A stretch of DNA of 64,000 nucleotides from Ascidia mentula (taxonomy: Eukaryota; Chordata; Ascidiacea; Phlebobranchia; Ascidiidae). The stretch spans positions 1,614,501 through 1,678,500 of the forward strand of contig OX387200.1 of the NCBI GenBank assembly GCA_947561715.1, read 5' to 3'. The notes under the pieces are model-generated. The model did no database searches. It saw nothing but the letters and a program-made list of their open reading frames with translations, and was not told the DNA's origin. Positions 1-12,400 of the stretch are shown here, one piece after another (position 1 is the stretch's first letter; each line of letters opens with the position of its first letter). The position numbers and the translations under genes are program-made.

Positions 1-1020
1 GATTCGATTAATAAAAAAATCCTGGCTACACCCGCCTACTAATACAGCTAACAAAACCTTACATACCTCTGCCTTTCAGTTCAATCTACTGGCAACTAGT
101 TGACGGAAAAAATGACGAGGTTTATTTACATTATAGTATGAACCTATTCACCACACGGTCTGCCACAGCCTTCTTTAACTATTCCAGAACTAGTCTCAAC
201 TTTTACTTCTAAAACATCTGACCACTTGGGTTCGCTACACTCACTTTCTCGGTCAATGATAAAAAAATACCTCATAAATTGTTTGAACCTTTTGAAAATA
301 ACCGAATGAATTTTTTCAGGTTCAGGTAGGTTTAAATCAACGCTTTTAAAGAATTTTCAAAATCTAGTTTTTCAAATGCTGTCTAAACATTCCTCCTGCG
401 GCGCTGAACCTAAAATTCTGCCTGGCAAATAACACAGCCGCGGGCCCCATATATCGACAATAAAACATTTTCAGCCTTTGCTACACAGTCTCACTTTTAG
501 GGAATGGTAAAACTAATAAAAAAAAATCACCCATCCTCAAAATAGGAATTATCGATCAATTTACGATTAAATATGTCGCACCATGTACACAATTTCCCCC
601 CGTTAACGACACATTAAACCGCAAATCAAAATTTGTTAACGCACCCAAAAAATAATCTGCCAATACCCCCTTTCATTCCCAAATTACTTTATACGCCGTC
701 AAACGACATTTAGACAAAAAGCGTATGCGTGAATTCAATTTTCAATTCAATTTATTTTATTTTCGTCAGCAAAAAAAATAAAAAATAGTACGACGTGCAA
801 ATCGAATGCAGACGGTGACAAGAGACTGATGAAAACATTCTTGGTTATGAAGCCGCGTTCAGGCGTTACAAGAATAAAAACACAAAGCGGCAATTTAAAA
901 ATAAACTCTTTTATCAAAATAAACTTTGATGATTGTTTGATAGATTGATCGAGCGTCGCGCCTGTTTGAACCACAACAATCCTAGGGGTGTTTACCCCGC
1001 CCATGTGTTTTTGTATAAAG
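1..1020. other. AT-rich flank, no gene seen
   Basis: No reading frame here resembles a known protein and no coherent exon series was found. The stretch is AT-rich with homopolymer runs. A short minus-strand frame at 747-1004 has no recognisable motif. Confidence 0.5.
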
Positions 1021-1356
1021 TTATGTTAAGCAGGCATTAGATTTGAGAAGGAATGAGTGCAGTGCTTTGTGGATTCCGGTGCGAAAAGTACGATTGGTTA
1101 CTAAGCGCAGTGCTCGATTCTGCACAACTACTGTAGTAACCAAAGGATGTAGCAGTGATGCACTAGCAAATGCCAGAAGACAATATCTTAAATGAGAGTG
1201 TACCGGCTTATATGCTAAAATTAGCAAAAGATCTGTAGACAGCTCAGATGGTGGATGTTTTTTTTTAGAAAAATATATTTCGCCTATAAAAGACATCATC
1301 ACTTTCTCCGAATTATTCTGTAAACGCATTGGAGAGTGTACCAGTGCATGATACAC
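1021..1356 (-). mobile_element. LINE (non-LTR retrotransposon) RT fragment
   Basis: The 111-aa minus-strand frame ends with a block of the form HSHLRYC, then about 18 residues, then QNRALRLV. This matches the conserved stretch just after the reverse-transcriptase domain of CR1/Jockey-type LINEs (consensus near h-hLrYc...W......LqkrAlRli). The catalytic palm is not visible upstream, so this is a short 3' portion of ORF2 and surely inactive. The clade cannot be assigned from so little sequence. Confidence 0.55.
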
Positions 1357-1605
1357 GGCTCACAATGTGCCCTGGCCTATGTGGTGCCTAAGCTTGTACA
1401 CAATTGCGGTGCTTTTAGCTAGTTTTTGTAGACCGTGTCAATATACAGTCCCCATTACAGTTGGTTATCAAACTCTATGTGAAGGTATTAAATACACAAT
1501 AAAACTTATCCAAATTTAAGTGTTTTTTGTATCGAGTCTTAAACGAGAGTGGGATTGTTGGAAGAGATGACAATAACCCTATTATTCACAGTGTTTCCTC
1601 TAGTG

Positions 1606-2000
1606 CAGTGGTTCTCAAACTGTGGTACGCGAGAGCTTATCAAGTGGTACGCGATTTAGTCTACTCTATACAATTTGCCGCACTTTGCAGAAGCCAAAAC
1701 CGCTGCAAATACATGATGTCGGTTTTCTTTATTGTGTATTTGTGACGCAATAGTATCAACGTGAAATTGTTGCACTGTTGAAGTAATTCTGACATCGTGT
1801 ATTCACTGTGCATCAATTTCACGTTGATACTACTGCGTCACAAATGCACAATAAAGAAATAAAAGCAACTGGTGATATTGGCTAAATTGTTATTCATTGG
1901 TGTTATGCCATACCAGGTATGGTGCTGTAATACGGTGGTATGATGTGTATTAAAAAACAAATGAGCGGTACGTGATTGGAAAAAGTTTGAGAAACACTGC
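1606..2000. mobile_element. hAT-type MITE, 395 bp, non-autonomous
   Basis: The ends form terminal inverted repeats: the left begins CAGTGGTTCTCAAAC and the right ends GTTTGAGAAACACTG. They are flanked by an 8-bp near-duplication, CTCTAGTG (1598-1605) and CTCTAGTA (2001-2008). An 8-bp target duplication and CAGTG-type ends are typical of hAT elements. There is no coding capacity. A second, independent inverted repeat sits inside (1724-1859). Confidence 0.75.
1724..1859. repeat. Internal long inverted repeat inside the hAT MITE
   Basis: Two arms of about 45 bp face each other around a ~45-bp loop. The left arm runs from about 1724 (tttctttattgtg...) and the right arm ends at about 1859 with its reverse complement. 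They match almost base for base, so a transcript or single strand would fold into a strong hairpin. This could be a second MITE nested in the hAT element or a built-in part of it. Confidence 0.7.
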
Positions 2001-2009
2001 TCTAGTAAC

Positions 2010-3167
2010 AAATAAAAGCCTGGAACCTAATGCATTTGGCAAGTTCGGCCAAGGCTATGTGGTGTGGTATAGAGGAAAGTATTTTGATAATGATGATGCA
2101 TTTAACAATGCCCTTTGTGTTTACTAGAAATATTATTTCGCTACACAAACTTAAGAAAATACAGATCCACAGTTGGCACTCAAACGCAGGAACGTTTACA
2201 CAAAAGTTGGTAAACGGAGTAAGCGATTTATATAAAAATCCCCATTCGATAACTTCACACTGAAATCTACACAAACCGATCAGCACGGTTGGTCGAGTCC
2301 CCTTGTTAAATGAAGCGTGATTGTCCGAAACTAGTGTACAGCTAAATCGAAAAATATTTATCCGAACACCCCAAATATATCTTTTTAAGCAAACATTAGG
2401 GAGAAAGGTGTATATGAAAACAGCTACTTTTGCGAGATCAAAAATGTTTCATGATTCTGTAATTTGCGATAGACATCACACTATTATTGAGTAGTTTCTA
2501 AACATAGTCAGTCAGTTTGTTTCGAGCTACTTCTTTTTTACTCATAGCGTTGGTGTCGGGGCCTACGTTGGTGTAATACCACCATGCGTCATTATTGACC
2601 AACTGTGGGTGACTGGCTAACCGTTTAGTTACCTGGATGGTGCTTTACAGGCCCACGGCCTACATACGAAGGCGTGTTTTTTCAGACCTACGTCAAAAAA
2701 CAACAATAGTAGTTCACATTTTCGCAGTATCAGCGGTTACACTCAGAAAACGCCTACTAGATTGAAAACAATATTAATATTACGCTTTGAAATTATTTGC
2801 AGTGATTATAAAACTATAAAGAAACACAATATGTTTAATAATTTTACTTTAAAGAAACATACAATATTGAGAAAAGCTTTACAACCGGAAAATATTTCGC
2901 TACATTTCTCTGCGACAGATCCATTAGTACGTCCTCTGTGCGAATACTGCGCATGCGCAAATATAAAAAAACACTGCAAAAATGATTTTGCATTTTAAAA
3001 TAAATTAGTTATTCCCGAAACTCAATGTTTTTTTTAAACACGGTAATTGTCAACTGAAATTCCTGTAAGTCGTCCAGAAGTTGCGAAAAAATAAATTAGT
3101 TGTAATGAATTTTCCGTTTATTAGTCAGCAAAATTGTTGCGCGAAAAGATATTGGTATCATACATTT
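2010..3167. other. Non-coding flank left of the large transposon
   Basis: No supported gene. Small frames at 2002-2286 (-), 2030-2263 (+) and 2762-2998 (+) show no domain, no splice context and no codon pattern that separates them from chance. The stretch is AT-rich and ends at the target duplication of the large transposon. Confidence 0.5.
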
Positions 3168-3175
3168 GAAATACA
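3168..3175. repeat. Left target-site duplication GAAATACA
   Basis: Identical to 19752-19759, directly abutting both outer ends of the transposon. Eight bases, no mismatch. Confidence 0.9.
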
Positions 3176-3375
3176 ACCACCGTCATTTCGGCGAAATGAA
3201 ATTTGGTTAAAACCGAAATTATTTCACGCATGAATGAACACGGCTTCAAACAATTGTGTTCACACAAAATAAGCATTAACTCACGAAAAAAACAAAAATG
3301 AGTTGTAATAACAAACATTTCAAATCAGGTGTCCAATATTTGCAAAACAATATCTACACTTTAAAATTGCAATTT
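3176..3375 (+). repeat. Left terminal inverted-repeat head
   Basis: About 200 bp of non-tandem sequence at the outer left end. It matches the reverse complement of 19551-19751 almost base for base, with only a handful of substitutions and a small indel near 3325. Small frames in it are artefacts of the repeat. It probably carries the transposase-recognised terminus. Confidence 0.9.
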
Positions 3376-6300
3376 TTGAACACCTATAAAGTACATAACA
3401 ACGAAATGGGTTTGACTGCGGTCACGCTGTGTGAATCCCAGCGATCGCGTATTTTCGGCGCTGCATACAAGTGCTAATTTAATGATGTTCCGGGCCATAG
3501 GATTTTTTAAAAATTGGTGTAGAATAGGCTTAGAACATGTAGATCACATTACAATAGCGTTTTTTGAACACCTATAAAGTATATCGCAACGAAATGGGTT
3601 TGACTGCGGTCACGCTGTGTGAATCCCAGTATTAGCGTATTTTCGGCGCTGCATACAAGTGCCAATTTAATAATGTTCCGGGCCATAGGATTTTTTAAAA
3701 ATTGGTGTAGAATAGGCTCAGAGCATGTAGATCACATTACAATAGCGTTTTTTGAACACCTATAAAGTATATCGCAACGAAATGGGTTTGACTGCGGTCA
3801 CGCTGTGTGAATCCCAGCGATCGCGTATTTTCGGCGCTGCATACAAGTGCCAATTTAATGATGTTCCGGGCCATAGGATTTTTTAAAAATTGGTGTAGAA
3901 TAGGCTCAGAACATATAGATCACATTACAATAGCGTTTTTTGAACACCTATAAAGTATATCGCAACGAAATGGGTTTGACTGCGGTCACGCTGTGTGAAT
4001 CCCAGCGATCGCGTATTTTCGGCGCTGCATACAAGTGCTAATTTAATGATGTTCCGGGCCATAGGATTTTTTAAAAATTGGTGTAGAATAGGCTTAGAAC
4101 ATGTAGATCACATTACAATAGCGTTTTTTGAACACCTATAAAGTATATCGCAACGAAATGGGTTTGACTGCGGTCACGCTGTGTGAATCCCAGTATTAGC
4201 GTATTTTCGGCGCTGCATACAAGTGCCAATTTAATAATGTTCCGGGCCATAGGATTTTTTAAAAATTGGTGTAGAATAGGCTCAGAGCATGTAGATCACA
4301 TTACAATAGCGTTTTTTGAACACCTATAAAGTATATCGCAACGAAATGGGTTTGACTGCGGTCACGCTGTGTGAATCCCAGCATGCATGCGCATTGTTCG
4401 TCAAAGGCTTTGACTCAAACAGAAGGCAGTGAGCATTTGCGGCGCTGCATACAAGTGCCAATTTAATAATGTTCCGGGCCATAGGATTTTTTAAAAATTG
4501 GTGTAGAATAGGCTCAGAGCATGTAGATCACATTACAATAGCGTTTTTTGAACACCTATAAAGTATATCGCAACGAAATGGGTTTGACTGCGGTCACGCT
4601 GTGTGAATCCCAGCGATCGCGTATTTTCGGCGCTGCATACAAGTGCTAATTTAATGATGTTCCGGGCCATAGGATTTTTAAAAAATTGGTGTAGAATAGG
4701 CTTAGAACATGTAGATCACATTACAATAGCGTTTTTTGAACACCTATAAAGTATATCGCAACGAAATGGGTTTGACTGCGGTCACGCTGTGTGAATCCCA
4801 GTATTCGCGTATTTTCGGCGCTGCATACAAGTGCCAATTTAATAATGTTCCGGGCCATAGGATTTTTTAAAAATTGGTGTAGAATAGGCTCAGAGCATGT
4901 AGATCACATTACAATAGCGTTTTTTGAACACCTATAAAGTATATCGCAACGAAATGGGTTTGACTGCGGTCACGCTGTGTGAATCCCAGCATGCATGCGC
5001 ATTGTTCGTCAAAGGCTTTGACTCAAACAGAAGGCAGCGATCGCGTATTTGCGGCGCTGCATACAAGTGCCAATTTAATAATGTTCCGGGCCATAGGATT
5101 TTTTAAAAATTGGTGTAGAATAGGCTCAGAGCATGTAGATCACATTACAATAGCGTTTTTTGAACACCTATAAAGTATATCGCAACGAAATGGGTTTGAC
5201 TGCGGTCACGCTGTGTGAATCCCAGTATTAGCGTATTTTCGGCGCTGCATACAAGTGCCAATTTAATAATGTTCCGGGACATAGGATTTTTTATAAATTG
5301 GTGTAGAATAGGCTTGGAACATGTAGATCACATTACAATAGCGTTTTTTGAACACCTATAAAGTATATCGCAACGAAATGGGTTTGACTGCGGTCACGCT
5401 GTGTGAATCCCAGCATGCATGCGCATTGTTCGTCAAAGGCTTTGACTCAAACAGAAGGCAGTGAGCATTTGCGGCGCTGCATACAAGTGCTAATTTAATG
5501 ATGTTCCGGGCCATAGGATTTTTTAAAAATTGGTGTAGAATAGGCTTAGAACATGTAGATCACATTACAATAGCGTTTTTTGAACACCTATAAAGTATAT
5601 CGCAACGAAATGGGTTTGACTGCGGTCACGCTGTGTGAATCCCAGCGAACGCGTATTTTCGGCGCTGCATACAAGTGCCAATTTAATGATGTTCCGGGCC
5701 ATAGGATTTTTTAAAAATTAATGTAGAATAAGCTCAGAACATGTAGATCACATTACAATAGCGTTTTTTGAACACCTATAAAGTATATCGCAACGAAATG
5801 GGTTTGACTGCGGTCACGCTGTGTGAATCCCAGCGAACGCGTATTTTCGGCGCTGCATACAAGTGCCAATTTAATGATGTTCCGGGCCTTAGGATTTTTT
5901 AAAAATTAATGTAGAATAGGCTCAGAACATGTAGATCACATTACAATAGCGTTTTTTGAACACCTATAAAGTATATCGCAACGAAATGGGTTTGACTGCG
6001 GTCACGCTGTGTGAATCCCAGCGAACGCGTATTTTCGGCGCTGCATACAAGTGCCAATTTAATGATGTTCCGGGCCATAGGATTTTTTAAAAATTGGTGT
6101 AGAATAGCCTCAGAACATGTACATCACATTACAATAGCGTTTTTTGAACACCTATAAAGTATATCGCAACGAAATGGGTTTGACTGCGGTCACGCTGTGT
6201 GAATCCCAGCGAACGCGTATTTTCGGCGCTGCATACAAGTGCCAATTTAATGATGTTCCGGGCCATAGGATTTTTTAAAAATTGGTGTAGAATAGCCTCA

Positions 6301-8712
6301 GAACATATAGATCACATTACAATAGCGTTTTTTGAACACCTATAAAGTATATCGCAACGAAATGGGTTTGACTGCGGTCACGCTGTGTGAATCCCAGCGA
6401 TCGCGTATTTTCGGCGCTGCATACAAGTGCTAATTTAATGATGTTCCGGGCCATAGGATTTTTTAAAAATTGGTGTAGAATAGGCTTAGAACATGTAGAT
6501 CACATTACAATAGCGTTTTTTGAACACCTATAAAGTATATCGCAACGAAATGGGTTTGACTGCGGTCACGCTGTGTGAATCCCAGCATGCATGCGCATTG
6601 TTCGTCAAAGGCTTTGACTCAAACAGAAGGCAGCGATCGCGTATTTGCGGCGCTGCATACAAGTGCCAATTTAATAATGTTCCGGGCCATAGGATTTTTT
6701 AAAAATTGGTGTAGAATAGGCTCAGAGCATGTAGATCACATTACAATAGCGTTTTTTGAACACCTATAAAGTATATCGCAACGAAATGGGTTTGACTGCG
6801 GTCACGCTGTGTGAATCCCAGTATTAGCGTATTTTCGGCGCTGCATACAAGTGCCAATTTAATAATGTTCCGGGACATAGGATTTTTTATAAATTGGTGT
6901 AGAATAGGCTTGGAACATGTAGATCACATTACAATAGCGTTTTTTGAACACCTATAAAGTATATCGCAACGAAATGGGTTTGACTGCGGTCACGCTGTGT
7001 GAATCCCAGTATTAGCGTATTTTCGGCGCTGCATACAAGTGCCAATTTAATAATGTTCCGGGACATAGGATTTTTTATAAATTGGTGTAGAATAGGCTTG
7101 GAACATGTAGATCACATTACAATAGCGTTTTTTGAACACCTATAAAGTATATCGCAACGAAATGGGTTTGACTGCGGTCACGCTGTGTGAATCCCAGCAT
7201 GCATGCGCATTGTTCGTCAAAGGCTTTGACTCAAACAGAAGGCAGTGAGCATTTGCGGCGCTGCATACAAGTGCTAATTTAATGATGTTCCGGGCCATAG
7301 GATTTTTTAAAAATTGGTGTAGAATAGGCTTAGAACATGTAGATCACATTACAATAGCGTTTTTTGAACACCTATAAAGTATATCGCAACGAAATGGGTT
7401 TGACTGCGGTCACGCTGTGTGAATCCCAGCGAACGCGTATTTTCGGCGCTGCATACAAGTGCCAATTTAATGATGTTCCGGGCCATAGGATTTTTTAAAA
7501 ATTAATGTAGAATAAGCTCAGAACATGTAGATCACATTACAATAGCGTTTTTTGAACACCTATAAAGTATATCGCAACGAAATGGGTTTGACTGCGGTCA
7601 CGCTGTGTGAATCCCAGCGAACGCGTATTTTCGGCGCTGCATACAAGTGCCAATTTAATGATGTTCCGGGCCATAGGATTTTTTAAAAATTAATGTAGAA
7701 TAAGCTCAGAACATGTAGATCACATTACAATAGCGTTTTTTGAACACCTATAAAGTATATCGCAACGAAATGGGTTTGACTGCGGTCACGCTGTGTGAAT
7801 CCCAGCGAACGCGTATTTTCGGCGCTGCATACAAGTGCCAATTTAATGATGTTCCGGGCCTTAGGATTTTTTAAAAATTAATGTAGAATAGGCTCAGAAC
7901 ATGTAGATCACATTACAATAGCGTTTTTTGAACACCTATAAAGTATATCGCAACGAAATGGGTTTGACTGCGGTCACGCTGTGTGAATCCCAGCGAACGC
8001 GTATTTTCGGCGCTGCATACAAGTGCCAATTTAATGATGTTCCGGGCCATAGGATTTTTTAAAAATTGGTGTAGAATAGCCTCAGAACATGTACATCACA
8101 TTACAATAGCGTTTTTTGAACACCTATAAAGTATATCGCAACGAAATGGGTTTGACTGCGGTCACGCTGTGTGAATCCCAGCGAACGCGTATTTTCGGCG
8201 CTGCATACAAGTGCCAATTTAATGATGTTCCGGGCCATAGGATTTTTTAAAAATTGGTGTAGAATAGCCTCAGAACATGTAGATCACATTACAATAGCGT
8301 TTTTTGAACACCTATAAAGTATATCGCAACGAAATGGGTTTGACTGCGGTCACGCTGTGTGAATCCCAGCGAACGCGGATTTTCGGCGCTGCATACAAGT
8401 GCCAATTTAATGATGTTCCGGGCCATAGGATTTTTTAAAAATTGGTGTAGAATAGCCTCAGAACATGTACATCACATTACAATAGCGTTTTTTGAACACC
8501 TATAAAGTATATCGCAACGAAATGGGTTTGACTGCGGTCACGCTGTGTGAATCCCAGCGAACGCGGATTTTCGGCGCTGCATACAAGTGCCAATTTAATG
8601 ATGTTCCGGGCCATAGGATTTTTTAAAAATTGGTGTAGAATAGCCTCAGAACATGTACATCACATTACAATAGCGTTTTTTGAACACCTATAAAGTATAT
8701 CGCAACGAAATG
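3376..8712 (+). repeat. Left arm tandem array, 27 units of 188 bp (5 long units)
   Basis: The anchor CCTATAAAGTATATCGCAAC recurs at 3383 (variant), 3571, 3759, 3947, 4135, 4323, 4555, 4743, 4931, 5167, 5355, 5587, 5775, 5963, 6151, 6339, 6527, 6763, 6951, 7139, 7371, 7559, 7747, 7935, 8123, 8311, 8499 and 8687 (partial). Most steps are 188 bp. Five steps are 232 or 236 bp because an extra ~44-48-bp block starting CATGCATGCGCATTG replaces the usual CGATCG/TATTAG/CGAACG segment. Copies are nearly identical. Short frames such as 4924-5106 and 6520-6702 are shadows of the repeat, not genes. Confidence 0.95.
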
Positions 8713-8825
8713 AACTTGTCCCAGATGTATTTTTCTGAAATTTTGCTGAGAAACTTGTACTTTTCGATGTCTTCTATATTGTCAGACAGGCGACTAAATG
8801 AAAACCAAATTTGAAACCCGTCAAC

Positions 8826-9217
8826 AAAAACAATGGAAGCGATGAATCGATTGAACAATTGCTCCCTTTGGTTTGGCAAGGATTATTTTTTTTCTTCCCG
8901 CAGACTTCGATCGCATAACCCTTTAACTTCACTGATAGTAAAGTAAATTGGCAGGCCAGACAGCAGACGTGATAAAACTTAAAGGGTCGTAAATTAAAAC
9001 AATGGAACAAGGAACTGATTGAACAATTGTATCCTACGAAGTGGCAAAATTTATTTTACTTCCCACAAGGTCCGAAACGTCAGAACTTGATTGATCAAGA
9101 CGTGAACAAACTTGGAAGGACGCATATAAAAACAAAGGAAGCTGCGAACCGATCGAACAATTGTTTTGCGGAAAACTTTGGAAATTGATTTCCCTTCCCG
9201 CAGGTTTAGAAACGTAG
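8826..9217 (+). repeat. Three diverged subterminal repeats upstream of the transposase
   Basis: Three related stretches lie between the left array and the first coding exon: about 8826-8913, 8996-9080 and 9129-9217. Each starts near AAAACAATGGAA, continues with a GATTGAACAATTGT-like block, then a TTGGCAA/GTGGCAA-like block, and ends near CTTCCCGCAGG. They are far more diverged than the 188-bp units. They could be transposase or promoter binding repeats; this role is inferred from position. Confidence 0.6.
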
Positions 9218-9431
9218 CAATTGTTGCATCTTATGTGTTTCGATTTGTCCCCCGTTGGGCTTGACCGGCCCAGTCAAATCGCCAATTTACTTTTCGATCT
9301 GTCAAATCATTTTTTTCTTTTTTTGCGAACACCCTATTAAAACTCGTGTGTTTTTAAATTCTGTCATAATATGAACAACTTACAACAAGTCAGCGAGTTG
9401 ACTTTGAGAAGCTAGTTGTTATTTTTGCAGT

Positions 9432-12400
9432 ATGGTCACATTCAGAGAAGTTATTTTCAAGATTTTTGTGCCATGTGTTGCTGGTAGCAATTTAAAACGC
9501 AGAGAGGTTGCAAAGGCGACCGACTGTAGTTTTCGTCCCTATGTTGGACAATGTTTTGGAGGTAAGCATGTCGTGGGTGAAAATTTGTTAAACCCCATGG
9601 CATGGATTTGGTTGTTACGCATTTTATTTTTTTTGGTCCAAGATTTTTTTTTCGTTTTATTAGCATTTCTTGTGTTTTACACACTATTTATGTTGTACTG
9701 TTTGTGTGCTATTGGCACTGGCTACATATTTAGCGTTGTTCTGCATGCATTACTACATGTACCTGGTCCACACAGAATTTATGTTAGACTGTTTTCTACT
9801 TCTAATTGTGCTCACCCGAGGCAGCCTAATCTAATATATGGCATAAAATTGCACCGGCTTACGCAGTCTAGGTAAGTTAATGTGGTGTGTAACGCGCACT
9901 GGTGGTTCCAGATTTGTAACTTCCGAAGACAAAATGAACCTCATTGCAAAGTATTTGTCCATGCGTGGTCGTAAAAAATTTAGTAGAAACCAAGCACAAG
10001 ACTTTCTCAGCAACTGTAATCTTTGGGAGGGTTTGCATTCCAGGAAACGCGTGAAACGGCTTTTTAACTTTTGTCGTTCTTTTCGCACGGAAATTAATAC
10101 TTTATTACGTAAATGTACTGGCTTTGAATCCACGCCGTTTAGAAAACAGAATATTTTTTTTAGTGCTGTGCCGTCACTGGTAAAACATTTACACAGATAT
10201 CCAAACACTTCAAAATTGCCGTGTAAGGCGGTTAATGCCACGTTGAAGTCTTGCAAAATTGCCCTAAGCACAAAAAACAAGCTTAAAGTGAACAGACTCT
10301 GGGTAATAGACCCGATGTTTCGACAATCTGTACAAGATTTGTATAACAGGTCAAAGGGATTTAATACTACACCAGTCCCAGTATTAAGTAGTAGTACCCC
10401 TTCACGTTCTGAAGATCTTTTCTGCATTTGCAAAACCCCTTATGATGGTAGATTGATGGTAGAATGCGAAACATGCAAACAATGGTTTCACCCTAGTTGT
10501 GTTTTTACAAGTTTGTCTGTTCCCGCAACACTTTCTGAAAAACAATGGAAACGTTCTCGCCTCGTTTGTCCAGGTGTAAAACTTTCCTCACCACATAGCT
10601 ATGAGCACATGTTGGTTGAAAGTGAAAGCATGGACGGTTTAGTTGGTGATAGAGACCCAAGTTTACCTTCCTCAAGCAAACGTTGTAAGGTAAGTTTGTC
10701 TCCTATATTACCGGATGTACCTATTTCTCCAATTAGAAACACACTGGATAATTTGTCCAGTGAAATAACCTCTGAAACTTCCCCTAATGTAACAGAAACG
10801 TTTGAGGACGATATGGCAACAATTGTATATCGTGATTTACCTTTTGATGAAAATGCTGACGTTTTAAGTGAACTTGGGGGAATAAGTAACGAAACAAAGC
10901 AAAAGTTTCCGCACACAGCAGACGTCAATATAGATGGTGTGTTTGTTCTATCTGTGCAGGAATGGCAGTCATTAGTCAAAAATAGATCCGTCAACCATTT
11001 TGCTAACGATTTTTACATAGGAGTAACAATTAGGGAAATTCGCAAAATATACCCAGGCTGTGTTCCAAACGTGTCCAACAACTATCTTATGAGTTTTGAT
11101 GGGGTAAAAGACATTACAAAGGAAGAAAAATGTTATAAAGAAGGTTGGATTAACTTTTATTGCGGTCACCGCAGATGTGAAGATTGTGTGTGTGGAGTCA
11201 GGTTTGTAGTAACGTTTTGGTCTTTTGTTGATAAAGTTGAAGGAAGGGTTAAAATATCAGGTAAGCGTAACCACCTACCAGGCTGTAAGAAAAGTAGACG
11301 AATAACTGGAATAATGAGGAGGAAACTTCGAAAGACATTGGTTCATCAAACCGCTGTCAAGCAGCATCGCACATTATTTAACACGCTTTATCCAGAAGAA
11401 CGATGGCTGGGTGCCCATACGTACCTGCCTTCCCAATCGGTCTTGAACAATATAAAAAGCGAAACGTATCTCGGAACACGTAGAAGTAAGTTGTGGTTTA
11501 TTAATTTGGATTGTTTGCGTGTCGTGTTGGCAAATCAAAATAAACCATTTATCAGGAACATTCGTTTACACCCTCCAGAAGTAACGCTATATTCCAATGC
11601 ACAAATAAAAATTTTTAATCAAATTTGTGCCTTTGATATTGCGTACTTGGATGCGACCGGCAGCGTGCTTCGACGCATGGAAAGTTACTCTGATTTTCAA
11701 ATATATACATTACTAATTCGAAACCCTAATAAGGGTGGGACACCGCTTCCAGTTGCAACTCACGTAACATCGAAGCATGATGCGGTAAACATCAGTCATT
11801 TTTTGGAAACATTTTTGTCGGATTGCCTCAAAATATGCAGCACCGTACGCAAACCAAAACTACTTGTTATTGATGGCTCGTTCGCTATGTGGAACTCCGC
11901 TTTAAAGGCATTTTGTCACGAAACACGATTGACCTTTTACAACCGATGTTACCGTATTGTTACAGGAGTTCCGTTGAAGAATGACATGCAAGAAACTTTC
12001 GTGCACAATTGCTATAGCCATGCCATGAAAGCAGCTAAAGTGCTATGCAACAAGTATAGTGAAAATAAAAAACTCCTGAAAACATACTTGTATTGGATTA
12101 ATGCATTTTTTTGTTTCTGTAACTATTTTTGAACTAGATAGTATGGTGGAAAGTTTTATAGTTTTAACCAATAACGAATCCACTTCATCATTAGTGGAAC
12201 TTCATTTTAAGCGTTTAAAAGAAAAGGTATTTTCTGACCAAGCCGACTGCGACATTAACGAAGGCGAATGTTTTGTTTCTAATTCCGATTTTGTTTACAC
12301 ATCCAAGCATTCAGATAAACTGCAAGAACGCCAATCACCTTTTTATCTCAGATATCGAAGCAAGCTTGACTCCTACTTGAAGTCGGATGTGTCCCAGAAG

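Noticed and set aside
4924-6769. Repeated identical 60-aa and 64-aa frames that look like a small gene family
   Set aside because: They are frames running through the long variant of the 188-bp transposon arm unit, repeated because the DNA is repeated.
9562-9871. Membrane protein gene from the hydrophobic frame at 9600-9800
   Set aside because: The hydrophobic run is T-rich sequence between a good donor (GGTAAGC) and an acceptor that restores the transposase frame, so it is better read as an intron.
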